This document shows, piece by piece, positions 10,495 to 21,320 of a stretch of 64,000 bases of DNA; position 1 is the first letter of the stretch; each line of letters begins with the position of its first letter. A program made the translations under genes and the position numbers. Source of the DNA: Prorocentrum cordatum (taxonomy: Eukaryota > Sar > Dinophyceae > Prorocentrales > Prorocentraceae); contig CAUYUJ010003425.1 of assembly GCA_963575745.1 (NCBI GenBank), positions 93,501 through 157,500 on the forward strand, given 5' to 3'. The notes beneath the pieces are model-generated. The model was not told the origin of the DNA. It made no database searches and saw only the letters and a list, made by a program, of their open reading frames with translations.

Positions 10495-12120
10495 CAACGT
10501 CCTCGACGTCGTCGCCCTCGTCGTTGTCGTCCTCGTCGTGGTCATCCTCGTCGTCGTCGTTGTTCTCGTCGTCGTCGTCGCCGTCACCGTTGTTGTGACC
10601 GTCGTCGTCCTCGTCGTCGTCGTCCTCGTCGTCATAGTCGTAGACGTCGTCGTCGTCGTTTCGTCGTCGTGGTCGTCCTCGTCGTCGTCGTCGTAGGACG
10701 TCGTAACCGTCCTCGTCGTCGTCGTCCTCGTCGTGGTCGTCGTCTGTCGTCGTCGTCGATCTCGTCATCGTCGTCCTCGTCGTCGTCGTGAGCGTCCTCG
10801 TCGTCGTCGTCGTCCTCGTCGTCTTCGTCGTCCTTGTCGTCGTACTCGTCGTCGTCGTCGTCATCGGTGTCGCCCTCATTGTCGTCCTCGTCGGCGTCCC
10901 CGTCGTTGTCGTCGCCGTCGCCGTCGTCGTCCTCGTCGTCGTCGTCATCGTCGTCCTTTTCGTCGCCGTCGTCGTCCTCGTCGTCGTCGTCATCGTCACC
11001 CTTTTCGTCGCCGTCGTCGTCCTCGTCGTCGTCGTCATCGTCATCCTTTTCGTCGCCGTCGTCGTCCTCGTCATCGTCGTCGTAGTCCTCGTCGTCCTCC
11101 TCGTCGTCGTGATCGTAGCCGTCGTTGCTGTCGTCCTCGTCGTCGTCGTCGTTCGTCGTCGTCCTCGTCGTCGTCGCCGTCCTCGTAGTCGTCCTCGTCG
11201 TTGTCGTCGTCCTCGTCGTCGGCGTCGCCTGTCGTCGTCGTGGTCGTCCTCATCGTCGTCATCGTCGTCGTCGCAATCGTCGTCGTCCTCGTCGTCGTCG
11301 TCGCCGTAGCCGTCGCCGTCGTCCTCTCTGTCGTCGTCCTCGCTGTCGTCGTCCTCGTAGTCGGCGTCGTCCTCGCCATCGTCGTTGTCCTCGTCGTCGT
11401 CGTGATCCTCCTCGTCGCCGTCGTAGTCGTCGTCGTTTTCGTCCGATTCGTCCTTGTCATGGTCGCCGTAGTCCTCGTAGTCGTCGTCGTCGACGTCGTC
11501 GTCGTCCTCGGCGTCAGCGCCGTCGTCGTCGTCGTCGTTGCCAATGTCGTCGTCCTCCTCGTCGTCGTCGCCGTAGTCGTCGCCGTCGTCCTCGCTGCTG
11601 TCGTCCTCGTCGTCGTCGTGCTCATCGTCGTCGTCGTCGCAGTCGTCGTCCTCGTCCTCGTCGTCGTCCTCGTCGTCGAAGCCATCGTCGTCCTCGTCGT
11701 CGTTATCGTCGTCGTCGCCGCCGACGTCGTCGTCATCGTCTTCGTGATCGTCGTCGTCGTCCTGGTCGTCGTCGTCCTCGTCGTGTTCGTCCTCATCTGT
11801 CGACGTCGTCGTCCTCGTTGTCGTCGTCGTCGTCCTCGTCGTCCTCGTCGTCGACATCGTCGTCCTCGTCGTCGTCGCCGTCCTCGTTTTCGTCGTCGTC
11901 GTCGACTTCGTCGTTGTCGTCCTCGTCGACCTCGTCGTCGTCATCGTCCTTGTGTTCGTCGTCGTCGTCCTCGTCGTCGTCCTCGCCGCCGCCGTCGTTG
12001 TCGTCATATGTCGTCGTCGTCGTCATCGTCGTTGTTGTTGTCGTCCTCGTAGTCGTCCTCGTCGTTGTTGTCGTCCTCGTAGTCGTCGTCGTCGTCGTCG
12101 TCGTCGTCCTCGTCGTCGTA
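10495..12120 (+). repeat. 1.6-kb (GTC)n microsatellite field
   Basis: Interrupted GTCGTCCTC/GTCGTCGTC, with a 60-bp near repeat GTCGTCGTCATCGTC..CTTTTCGTCGCC at about 10940-11060. A 525-codon Thr/Asp-rich frame on the minus strand is a repeat translation. Confidence 0.95.
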
Positions 12121-12169
12121 AGGCCCTGATCCCCGAGATCCTCCCGCGCGCCCAGGCGGGCCTCCCGAC

Positions 12170-12590
12170 GTCGTCCTCGTCGAAGTCGTCCTCGTCCTCG
12201 TCCTGGTACTCGTCGTCCTCGTCGTCCTCGTCGTCGTCCTCGTCCTCGTCGTCCTCGTCATCGTCGTCGTAGCCGTCCTCGTCGTCGTCGTAGCCGTCCT
12301 CGTCGTCGTTCGTCGTCCTCCTCGTCGTTGTCCTCCTCGTCGTCGTCGCCGGCCGTCCTCGAAGTCGTCCTCGTCGTGGCCCTCGTCGTGGCCCTCGTCG
12401 TGGTCCTCGTCGTCGTCGTCCTCGTCGTGGTCGTCGTTCGTCTGCCGCCGTCGTCGTCCTCGTCGTCGTCGTCCTCGTTGTCGTCGTCGTCGTCGACTTC
12501 GTCGTTGTCGTCCTCGTCGACCTCGTCGTCGTCGGCGTCCTCGTCGTCGCCCTCGTCGTCCTCGTCCTCGTCCTCGTCCTCGGGGCGGGC
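12170..12590 (+). repeat. (GTC/CTC)n microsatellite field
   Basis: Continues the previous field after a 50-bp unique bridge containing CGCGCGCCCAGGCGGGCC. It repeats blocks such as GTCGACTTCGTCGTTGTCGT that also occur near 11900. Confidence 0.9.
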
Positions 12591-13234
12591 CTCCCGCTCG
12601 GGCATGTCCCGGTCGAAGGCGTCGAGGTCGGGCGAGGCGCGGCGGGCCCCCTGGCGGCGGGCGCGGGGCGGCAGCGGCGGCGGGGCGGCAACGGGCGGGC
12701 GGCGGCGGCCACACAGGCTGAAGGGGCTCCAGGACACACAAATAAATACACACAAATAAAAATATTCCCCATATTTTCCCATATTTTCTGGGTTTTTGTC
12801 TCCCCCCCCCACTTCCCATATTTTCCCATATTTTCTGGGAGTCGCCGATTAATTGTGTCTGTGTGTTTTTTCCACTCCTGACAGTGGGAGCACGGCCCGA
12901 GGCGAGGACGGCAGCGGGCGAGGGCAGGCCGAGGGGTCTTCGAGAGCCAGAGCGAGGACAGCGTCGGGCGAGAACACGTCGAGGATCTCTCGGAGAGCCC
13001 GCTGCTCCGGAGGACGCCTCGGGCGCCGCGGCCCAGGCGGCACGCCTCCGAAGGCGTTCCTGAGAGCTTTGGGGCGGACTCGTCCTCGTCCTGGCCCTGC
13101 CCGACTGGCGCCTGCAAGGGCGTCCGAGGGGGGCCCAGGGCCACGAATCCGGGAGGTCCAGCTTTGGTGGGGGACCCTAACTTCTGGGTGCTCGAACCAT
13201 CCAAAATATATTAACAGGCGTGCGTGTGTGAATA
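12591..13234. other. Unassigned GC-rich stretch with small AT repeat
   Basis: GC-rich sequence to 12740. Then CATATTTTCCCATATTTTCT is repeated twice (12769 and 12817). Then about 350 bp with open frames on both strands that match nothing I know. Confidence 0.4.
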
Positions 13235-13235
13235 C

Positions 13236-13240
13236 CCACC

Positions 13241-13276
<36 letters not shown>

Positions 13277-13345
13277 AGATTTTACCGGCTCGCTTCGCTT
13301 CGCCTTTGAAATCTTGGTCGCATGGCGCCAGAGAGGCGCGATGGG
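13236..13345 (+). repeat. (TA)n plus hairpin dispersed repeat, copy 1
   Basis: (TA)n at about 13243-13272 is followed by CGGCTCGCTTCGCTTCGCC..GAAATCTTGGTCGCATGGCGCCAG. The same tail follows AT-rich sequence at 24210-24425; shorter relatives lie at 17485-17690 and 22990-23115. Confidence 0.75.
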
Positions 13346-13384
13346 ACTGGCAGTCGTCACTGCCACGGTGCGATTCGGGAAGTC

Positions 13385-14610
13385 GTCATGGGTGTCATAG
13401 GACTCATCGGCATTGTAGGGCTCCTGGGGTTCCGTGAGGTCAGGCTCTTGGGAATCATCGGGCTCGTAAGGTCCGTGAGGCTCAGAAGGCTCATAGGGCT
13501 CATTGGGTCTCATGGGGCCACAGGGATCGCAGGGCTCGTCAGGCTCACAGGGGTCGTAGGGCTCATATGGCTCACAGGGCTCCAGTGCTCATAGGGCTCA
13601 TGGGGCTCATGGTTCCATAGGGCTCATAGGGCTCGTAGGGCTTCTAGGGCTCATAGGGCTCACAGGGCTCATAGGGCTCACAGGGCTCATTGGGCTCATA
13701 GGTCTCGTGGTGCCCGCGGGGCTCATAGTGCTCATAGGGCTCCTGGGGCTCGTAGGGCTCATAGGACTCATACGGCCTGTAGGGCTCATCAGGCTCATGA
13801 GGCCCATGCGGCTCACAGCAGTCATAAGGCTCATAAGGCCGATAGGGTCACAGGGCTCATAGGGCTCATAGGGCTCATAAGGCCAACGGTTCTCATAGGG
13901 CTCACAGGGCTCATAAGGCTCATGTGGCCCATGAAGCTCGTAGAGCCCTCCGGGCCCGTAGGGCTCATTGGGCTTATAGGAATCGTACGGCCCATAGGGC
14001 TCACAGGGCTCATGGTGCCCGCGGGGCTCATAGTGCTCATAGGGCTCCTGGGGCTCATACGGCTTGTAGGGCTCACACGGCCTGCAGGGCCCATAGGGCT
14101 CATAGGGCTCTTGGGGCCCGCAGGGCTCGTAGTGCTCATAGGGCTCCTGGGGCTCATAGGGTTCATAAGGCTTATACGGCCTGTAGGGCTCATAGGGCTC
14201 ATGGGGCTCAAAGGCCATACATGGCTCGTAGGTTGTCGTAGGGCCCGCGGGGGCCGTAGGGCTCATAGGGGTCATGGTGCCCGTAGGGCTCATAGTGCTC
14301 ATGGGGCTCCTGTGGTTCATGGGGCCCATACGGCCCGGGAGCCCGTAGGGTTCATAGGGCTCATGGTGCCCGCAGGGCTCATCGTGCTCATAGGGCTCCT
14401 GGGGCTCATAGGGCTCATACGGCGTGTAGGGTTCATAGGGCTCATAGGGCTCAAAGGCCATATATGCTCGTAAGGTGTCGTGGGGCCCGCGGGGGCCGTA
14501 GGCCTCATAAGGCTCATAGGGCTCATAGGGCTCATACGGCCCAGGGGCCCATACGGCCCGTAAGACTCACAGGGCTCGCTAGGCCCATAGGGCTCATAGG
14601 GCGCGAATGC
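13385..14610. repeat. GGGCTCATA minisatellite
   Basis: Over 1.2 kb of degenerate 9-12 bp units (GGGCTCATA, GGGCTCACA, GGGCTCCTG). Larger blocks of about 150-180 bp recur, for example TCATACGGC..GTAGGGCTCA. Frames rich in Tyr-Glu-Pro or Met-Ser-Pro are repeat translations. Confidence 0.95.
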
Positions 14611-15085
14611 CCCGACCACGTCTGATGTGCCTCTGCGGTCCGGGCGGGCTCGGGGAGGTTCCCGAGGGATCTGGAGCTGGCCTTAAACATGTTTTTGCCT
14701 GTGGGCTCAAGCTCCACGCCTCACTGCCAGCACGTCGTACGCCTCGAAAGGCGATCCGAAATGCTTGCAGTCCTGAGGACGACGACGTGCCGGGACGACG
14801 ACGGGCCGGGGTGCAGGAGAGATGTGTGCAAGGATGACCTTCCCCCCACGCGTGCTAGGCCAGGCATGCGTGCTGGAACCATGGGGGGGGCGCTACGCAT
14901 GCCTTTGGCAACGCCTGCGAAATGCGCAGAGGGCTCTGAACAGCTGCCGAATAATTCCTAAGCGGCCTCCGAAAGCTTCTGATAGCATCAATAAAAGAAA
15001 GCACGAGCAGATATCCGAGAGCCCTCCGACCCTCGCCTACGATCTCGCACAGGGGCGACGCGCGACGAAGGCCGATGCACCAATG
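14611..15085. other. Unassigned stretch between minisatellites
   Basis: No domain is seen in any frame. It contains the GACGACGAC-like segment 14775-14805. Confidence 0.4.
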
Positions 15086-15089
15086 GTGA

Positions 15090-15575
15090 GTAGGCATCCT
15101 AGGGCTCATAGGGCTCGTAAGGCTCACATGGGTCGTAGGGCTTGTAGGGCTCATTGGGCTCATAGTTGTAGGGCTCGTACGGCTCGCAGGGGTCGTAGGG
15201 CTCGTAGGGGTCGTCGGGCTGGTAGGGCTCATAAGGCTCTTAGGGCTCATGGGGCTCGTAGGGGTGATGGAGCTCGGAGGTGTCATAGGGCTCATGGGGC
15301 TCATAGGGCTCGTGTAGGGCTCATAGGGCCCGTAGGGATGGTAGGGCTCACAGGGATCTTGGGGCCTGTAGGGCTTACAGGGGCCACGGAGCTCATAGGG
15401 CTTACAGGGCGCATAGGGGTCGGAGGTCTCACGGGGCTCGGATGTGTCATAGGGCTCATGGGGCTCATGGGGCTCAGAGGGCTCGTAGGGCTCGTAGGGG
15501 TCGTAGGCCTCGTAGGGCTCATAGGGAGCGTAGGGCTGATGGGGCGTGTAGGGCTCACAGGGCTCACGGCCGTCA
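15090..15575. repeat. GGGCTCATAGGGCTCGTA minisatellite
   Basis: Same unit family as 13385-14610, with more GTAGGG variants. Confidence 0.95.
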
Positions 15576-15589
15576 TGAAACTCTGTGAG

Positions 15590-16275
15590 GTGTTGTTGTG
15601 GCCTCCTGTGGCCGTCTTGGGGGGCTTTTGGGAGCCATTGGGGACACTGGCGGCTCTTTGTTGGGCCGTCTTGGGGCTCTCGTGGGCCGTGCGGAAGTGC
15701 TTTGGGCCGGGTGGGGGACCTCATTGAAGCATCTGTGTGGCCTCCCGGGGGGGGGGGCTTTTGAGCTCATTTGTTGGGCTGGGAAGGCGTCGTCGAGGTC
15801 TCTTGGGGCTCTCTGAGACCCTCGGAGGGCTCTTTGGGGGGCCCCTCGGCGGCTCTGGGGCCATATTTGGGGGAAGAGCTCGAAAGGTCAGTTCCGTTGG
15901 TCCTTCTTGGGGCCATCTTGGGCCGTCTTGCGGGGCTTCTTGGGTGGTCTTGGGCCGTCTTGGGGCCATCTTGGGGCCCTCTTGGGCCGTTGTGGGGCCC
16001 TCATGGGAACCACTTCCGGCGTCTTGGGGCAATCTTGGGGGGTCGAGAGGTCGAGAAAGCGAGCACGTTGAAAATCATGAAAAACCCATAGGAAACTTAC
16101 GTATTTTGGCTACTGGGACCCGCTTGGGGGTGACCTATGGGCTCTCGTGGGGCATCTTGGGGGCCTTTTGGGCCGTCCAGGGACCATCTTGGGCGCGTTG
16201 GAGCGGTCTTGGGCCGTTTCGGTGCTCCGCGGGACCGTCCAGGGAGCGATCTTGAGCTCGCCAGGGCGGCTTGGG
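15590..16275 (+). repeat. CTTGGGG degenerate repeat field, plus orientation
   Basis: Degenerate CTTGGGGCC(A/G)T / CTTGGGCCGT units of about 10-14 bp. The frames on both strands here, rich in Gly-Ala-Ser-Trp or Pro-Lys-Arg, are repeat translations. Confidence 0.85.
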
Positions 16276-16417
16276 ATGACCGAGAGGGGCCTCCAGAACC
16301 GAATACCCGAATTTCCCGCCGATGGGAGCGCCCAGGGCCGAATTTATGTACGGGGGGGGGGGGTCAACCGCGGCTTTCCGATATAAGAACATTCGAAGAG
16401 GAATATATGTTGTCCGA

Positions 16418-16541
16418 TTCCTATTCATATTCCTATCCCTATCCCTATACCTATACCTATTCCTATTCCTATTCCTATTCCTATTCCTATTCCTATTCCT
16501 ATTCCTATTCCTATTCCTATCCCTATTCCTATTCCTATTCC
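16418..16541 (+). repeat. (TTCCTA)n hexanucleotide array
   Basis: About 20 units of TTCCTA with TCCCTA and TACCTA variants. Confidence 0.95.
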
Positions 16542-16559
16542 TGTTTTTGTACCCGAAAC

Positions 16560-17095
16560 CCCTCCACCACCCCACCCCTAAACTGGACCCCCTCCCAGGG
16601 ACGCCCTGGACGCCCTTCCGGACATCTCGGCGGCCCCCCTGGACGCCCTTGGAAAAGGTTCACTGGCCCTTCCGAACCTCCCAGGGCGCCTTGTCGGGCC
16701 GTGCGAGCAGACTCAAGGCGATCAGAGGGGTCATAGGAAATGCGCACGAGAGACCCAATACAGCACAAGAGCGCTCCAAGAGGAACCTCGATGGTCTGAA
16801 GACGGCCCAAGACGCCCCCAAAACGCCCCAAGAATCCGCTTAGAGAGCCCCGAGGAAACACAGTCCCATTCCTTTGGAAACAGTTGTTTAGCGTATCCGC
16901 TTTTTGGGTCTTCGCACCGTCTGGGCCGGCGATATCGCCCCAAGACGGCCCAAGAGGCCCCCCAGAGGGTTTGAAGACGGCACAAGAAGGCCCCAAAACT
17001 GCCCCAAAGAGACCCACGAAAGCCATGGGAGACCCCCAAAGAGGGAGGCCCCCAAGAGGGCCAAAGAAGGCCCCCAAAACGCCCACACGGCGTTC
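16560..17095 (-). repeat. CCAAGAGG repeat field, inverted orientation
   Basis: The same degenerate unit as 15590-16275 but as CCCCAAGA/CCCAAGAGG on the plus strand, so the two fields face each other across the hexanucleotide array. From 17110 to 17480 nothing is recognised. Confidence 0.75.
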
Positions 17096-17484
17096 TCCTA
17101 CGCAGTACATCGAGCTGACCCGAAGATCTTGGTTCCACGCTCCACGCTGAGACAGGCAATGAATCTAGATTCGAAGTTCGACGATCGGAGATTTCCTGAT
17201 TGCCTGGCGCCCTCCAGGCATTCAGGAAGCAACAAAGAATCGACTTCTTCGGAGCTGCTGCGACTTCTCCGGCGTATCATGTGAACGCTCCTTCCTTCCT
17301 CAAAGGATGCACTCAACCACCAGAGGAGGCGCAAGAAGAGGAAATGAGGAGGAAGGGATGGGTAGGGATAAACCTTGGAGGTGGCAGATGAAGAGCATGA
17401 CGCAACTTTTTCCCCTACCTCCTCCCATGAGGAGCCGGTCGCCCGTCCAGGCCTGGAGGTCCCCCCTGCTGAAGCAAGCGATGG

Positions 17485-17690
17485 TTTATTGCGTTGCTGG
17501 GGAAGCGTCTGGAACAAGGCGCATGGCGCGAAGCGCCGCTGCAGTCTTGTCTATATATATGTATATATATGTGTATATATATATATATATATATGTAAAC
17601 ATATGTAAATATGTATGTATGCATGTGTTATACATATGTATATACATACTAGAACCATCGCGCGCTTCGCGCGCGCTCAAGTTTTACCTA
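17485..17690. repeat. (TA)n with inverted hairpin arms
   Basis: A TATATATG tract (17550-17645) has at its left, on the minus strand, AAGACTGCAGCGGCGCTTCGCGCC, matching the arm at 23070-23100. At its right is CGCGCGCTTCGCGCGCG on the plus strand. Both arms can form GC stems around a TTC loop. Confidence 0.7.
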
Positions 17691-17759
17691 GGCTGGATGG
17701 TCGAACTCTTAGGGCTTCCTGTTGGGCTTCCGGGAGCCAAGGGCTGGAAATGTTCGTTT

Positions 17760-18300
17760 GGCCCCCGCCTGGACCGCTGGGCTCTTGGGGGCCTCTTTCC
17801 GGCCTCCTGGATGCTGCTCGAGGCTGCTTGGGGGCCTCTTGGGCTCTCTTGGGGGCCTCTTGGGGCCTCCGCGGAGCATGCTGGACTACTTCTTGAAGTC
17901 GTCATGGGACCTTCTTGGCACGTCTTCCGGGGCCTTTTAGAAAGAGTTTTGAAGCATTTTGTGTGCCGTCTTGGGGCTTTGGGGAGCCTCTTGTGGGTTT
18001 CTTGGGGGCCTCTTGGGGGCCTCGTGGGGGCCTCTTAGGGCTTCCTGGGCACCTCTTGGGGCGGAGAGCTTGATTTTTCAGTTCGCGTTCCCTCTCTTGT
18101 GCCCCTCTTGGGGCCTTCTTGGGACCTTCTTGCGCCGTCTTGGGCGGCTCTGGGGCCGTCTCGGGGCTCTTTTGGGCCGTCTTGGAGCCCTCTTGGGGGC
18201 CTCTTGGGGCCTCTTTGGGGCCTGTTGGGGCCTCTTTGGGGGCTTCTTGGGGGCCTCTTGGGGTCTCTTGGGGGCACCTCTTGGGGCGGAGAGCTTGATT
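17760..18300 (+). repeat. CTTGGGG repeat field with GCGGAGAGCTTGATTTTTC unit
   Basis: The segment 18061-18300 is repeated almost exactly at about 20880-21130. The starter GCGGAGAGCTTGA(T/C)TTTTCA..TTCGCGTTCCCTCTCTT, or part of it, also occurs near 20486, 21111 and 21591. The length and identity of the 18061/20880 pair point to recent duplication. Confidence 0.8.
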
Positions 18301-18303
18301 TTT

Positions 18304-18963
18304 CCCAACCCTCCTTGGTTGGGCATTCGTTTTGAATAGAGCAGTGTGGTCGCGTCCTTCCTCCTCCCGCCTCCCGCCTCTTTCCTGCCTCTTTCTGTCT
18401 TGCCTGCGGGGGGCTGTGAAACTGTCGCCAGTTTCGAGGCCTGCTGGGGGGTCCAGCATAGAGGGCAATCGCGGCAGATCCAAATTAGACCTCGCCATTC
18501 CTGGGGGGCTGCGATCTGTGAAACTGTCGCCACTTTCGAGGCCTGCTGGGGGGCTCAGCATAGAGGGCAATCGCGGCAGATTCAAATTAGACCTCGCCAT
18601 CCCTGGGGGGGGGGGGCTGCGATCTGTGAAACTGTCGCCACTTTCGAGGCCTGCTGGGGGGTCCAGCATAGAGGGTAATCGCGGCAGATCCAAATTAGAC
18701 CTCGCCCTCCCTGGGGGGCTGCGATCTGTGAAACTGTCGCCACTTTCGAGGCCTGCTGGGGGGCCCAGCACAGTGAGGGCCACGCGCGGATTCAAATTAG
18801 ACCTCGCCATCCCTGGGGGGCTGCGATCTGCGAAACTGGCGACAGTTTCACAGTCCCCCGCAGGCAAGACAGAAAGAGGCAGGAAAGAGGCGGGAGGCGG
18901 GAGGAGGAAGGACGCGACCACACTGCTCTATTCAAAACGAATACCCAACCAAGGAGGGTTGGG
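18304..18963. repeat. Inverted-repeat-bounded satellite block A
   Basis: Arms of about 130 bp (18304-18438 and 18830-18963) are inverted copies beginning CCCAACC..AAGGAGGGTTGGG and containing ATTCGTTTTGAATAGAGCAG, CCTCCCGCC and TGTCTTGCCTGCGG. Between them lie direct ~100-bp monomers with GAAACTGTCGCCACTTTCGA, GGCCTGCTGGGGGG and AATTAGACCTCGCC. The terminal motif also closes the satellite at 33.9-34.05 kb. Confidence 0.85.
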
Positions 18964-19028
18964 AAATAGAACAACCTGTTTTTTCGAGGTTCTCGCTTCA
19001 GAAGCTTTCTTAATGTGTTCCGACTGAT

Positions 19029-20478
19029 CCTGGCGACATACCCAACCCCTGCGCAAAAGCGGGGCGCAAATAGTTTAGGATACTTTATAAGGGGGCGATG
19101 ACGGAGCGAGGGTTACATATGTCTGCAGACGGAATTCGGGAGACTCGCAGGACACTGGCTACAGGAAAAGGGCTTGATAAAGCTGATGATTTACAATTCC
19201 TGAGCACTCCTAGCCACTTCGAAAACGGGGATCACAGCAGGCCTCGAAAGTGGCGACAGGTTCACAGATCGCAGCCCCGCAGGGACGGCGAGGTCTCATT
19301 TGAATCTGCCCGTGGCCCTCACTGTGCTGGGCCCCCCAGCAGGCCTCGAAAATGGCGGCAGTTTCACAGATCGCAGCCCCCCAGGGAGGGCGAGGTCTAA
19401 TTTGGATCTGCCGCGTTACCCTCACTGTGCTGGGCCCCCCAGCAGGCCTCGAAAGTGGCGACAGTTTCACAGATCGCAGCCCCCCAGGGAGGGCGAGGTC
19501 TAGTTTGGATCTGCCGCGATTACCCTCTATGCTGGACCCCCCAGCAGGCCTCGAAAGTGGCGACAGTTTCACAGATCGCAGCCCCCCCCCCCCCAGGGAT
19601 GGCGAGGTCTAATTTGAATCTGCCGCGATTACCCTCTATGCTGAGCCCCCCAGCAGGCCTCGAAAGTGGCGACAGTTTCACAGATCGCAGCCCCCCAGGA
19701 ATGGCGAGGTCTAATTTGGATCTGCCGCGATTACCCTCTATGCTGGACCCCCCAGCAGGCCTCGAAACTGGCGACAGTTTCACAGCCCCCCGCAGGCAAG
19801 ACAGAAAGAGGCAGGAAAGAGGCGGGAGGCGGGAGGAGGAAGGACGCGACCACACTGCTGGGGGGCTCAGCATAGAGGGTAATCGCGGCAGATTCAAATT
19901 AGACCTCGCCATCCCTGGGGGGGGGGCTGCGATCTGTGAAACTGTCGCCAGTTTCGAGGCCTGCTGGGGGGTCCAGCATAGAGGGTAATCGCGGCAGATC
20001 CAAATTAGACCTCGCCCTCCCTGGGGGGCTGCGATCTGTGAAACTGTCGCCACTTTCGAGGCCTGCTGGGGGGCCCAGCACAGTGAGGGCCACGCGCGGA
20101 TTCAAATTAGACCTCGCCATCCCTGGGGGGCTGCGATCTGCGAAACTGCCGCCATTTTCGAGGCCTGCTGGGGGGCCCAGCACAGTGAGGGCCACGGGCA
20201 GATTCAAATGAGACCTCGCCGTCCCTGCGGGGCTGCGATCTGTGAACCTGTCGCCACTTTCGAGGCCTGCTGTGATCCCCGTTTTCGAAGTGGCTAGGAG
20301 TGCTCAGGAATTGTAAATCATCAGCTTTATCAAGCCCTTTTCCTGTAGCCAGTGTCCTGCGAGTCTCCCGAATTCCGTCTGCAGACATATGTAACCCTCG
20401 CTCCGTCATCGCCCCCTTATAAAGTATCCTAAACTATTTGCGCCCCGCTTTTGCGCAGGGGTTGGGTATGTCGCCAGG
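19029..20478. repeat. 1.45-kb palindrome built from satellite A
   Basis: The outer ~330 bp of each arm (19029-19365 and 20142-20478) appear identical as inverted copies when compared by eye, starting CCTGGCGACATACCCAAC. They include about 200 bp of unique sequence and then satellite monomers. Inwards the arms remain satellite but lose register, and a copy of the block A arm (19790-19857) sits near the centre. No coding sequence is seen. Confidence 0.85.
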
Positions 20479-20485
20479 GTAATTC

Positions 20486-21198
20486 AATTCGTGTTCCCTC
20501 TCTTGGGCCCCTCTTAGGGCCTTCTTGGGACCCTCTTGCGCCGTCTTGGGCGGCTCTGGGGCCGTCTCGGGGCTCTCTTGGGCCGTCTCGGGGCCCTCTT
20601 GGGGGCCTCTTGGGCCGTCTGTCACCGGTTTGGGGAGCGCTTTAGCGCCGGAAACATGAAACAGCGAGAATGCAAACAACATTTGAAAAATCAGCGAAAA
20701 TGAACGATTGTGCCCTCGGGGCGCTCTTGGGCGGCATCTTAAAGGTCTCTTGGGGCGTCTTTGGGAGCCTCCAGGGCAGATTAAAACGCATCGTGCGGCC
20801 TTTTGGGGCCCCATCAGGCCTCTTGGGGGCTTCCTGGGGGCCTCTTGGGGCCTCCTGGGGCCTCCTGGGGGCATCTTGGAGCGGAGAGCTTGACTTTTCA
20901 GTTTGCGTTCCCTCTCTTGGGTCCCTCTTGAGGCCTTCTTGGGACCTTCTTGCGCCGTCTTGGGCGGCTCTGGGGCCGTCTCGGGGCTCTCTTGGGCCGT
21001 CTTGGGGCCCTCTTGGGGGCCTCTTGGGGCCTCTTTGGGGCCTGTTGGGGCCTCTTTGGGGGCTTCTTGGGGGCCTCTTGGGGTCTCTTGGGGGCACCTC
21101 TTGGGGCGGAGAGCTTGATTTTTCAATTCGCGATCCCTCTCTTGGGCCCCTCTTAGGGCCTTCTTGGGACCCTCTTGCGCCGTCTTGGGCGGCTCTGG
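20486..21198 (+). repeat. CTTGGGG repeat field with tandem GCGGAGAGCTTGA units
   Basis: Contains a GCGCCGGAAACATGAAACAG segment (20645-20810) that recurs at 21365-21530 and 22680-22840, and the 230-bp duplication shared with 18061-18300. A 707-codon minus frame starting at 22557 crosses this DNA only because the repeat lacks stops. Confidence 0.8.
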
Positions 21199-21299
21199 GC
21201 CACTATATGCGTCAAGCACGTGTTCCAAAAGCCATCGGCCAAGCAGCAGGCGCGCCCGCAGCCAGGGCAGCCGACGGCGGCCGCATGGCCCGCATGCAG
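21199..21299 (-). repeat. Duplicated 5' UTR of the 21807-22511 gene
   Basis: It matches 22514-22614 with a constant offset of 1315 bp, no indel and about three transitions. The copy stops two bases before the position of the gene's start codon and passes into CTTGGGG repeat. It is therefore a leader-only copy without coding sequence. Confidence 0.85.
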
Positions 21300-21320
21300 C
21301 TTGACCCAAAATGGCTACGG
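21300..21320 (-). other. Relict dinoflagellate spliced leader, copy B
   Basis: On the minus strand it reads CCGTAGCCATTTTGG, then GTCAAG. The dinoflagellate leader has CTCAAG there, so 20 of 21 bases agree. The copy at 22615-22635 carries the same substitution, so the two descend from one event or one source gene. Confidence 0.9.

Noticed and set aside
10430-12007. 525-codon Thr/Asp-rich minus frame
   Set aside because: Translation of an interrupted GTC microsatellite.
13243-13272. TATA-type promoter
   Set aside because: It is a (TA)n microsatellite inside a dispersed repeat, with no gene downstream.
13607-14461. 284-codon Tyr-Glu-Pro repeat protein
   Set aside because: Similar-length frames exist on both strands and in several phases of a degenerate 9-12 bp minisatellite, as expected from the repeat itself.
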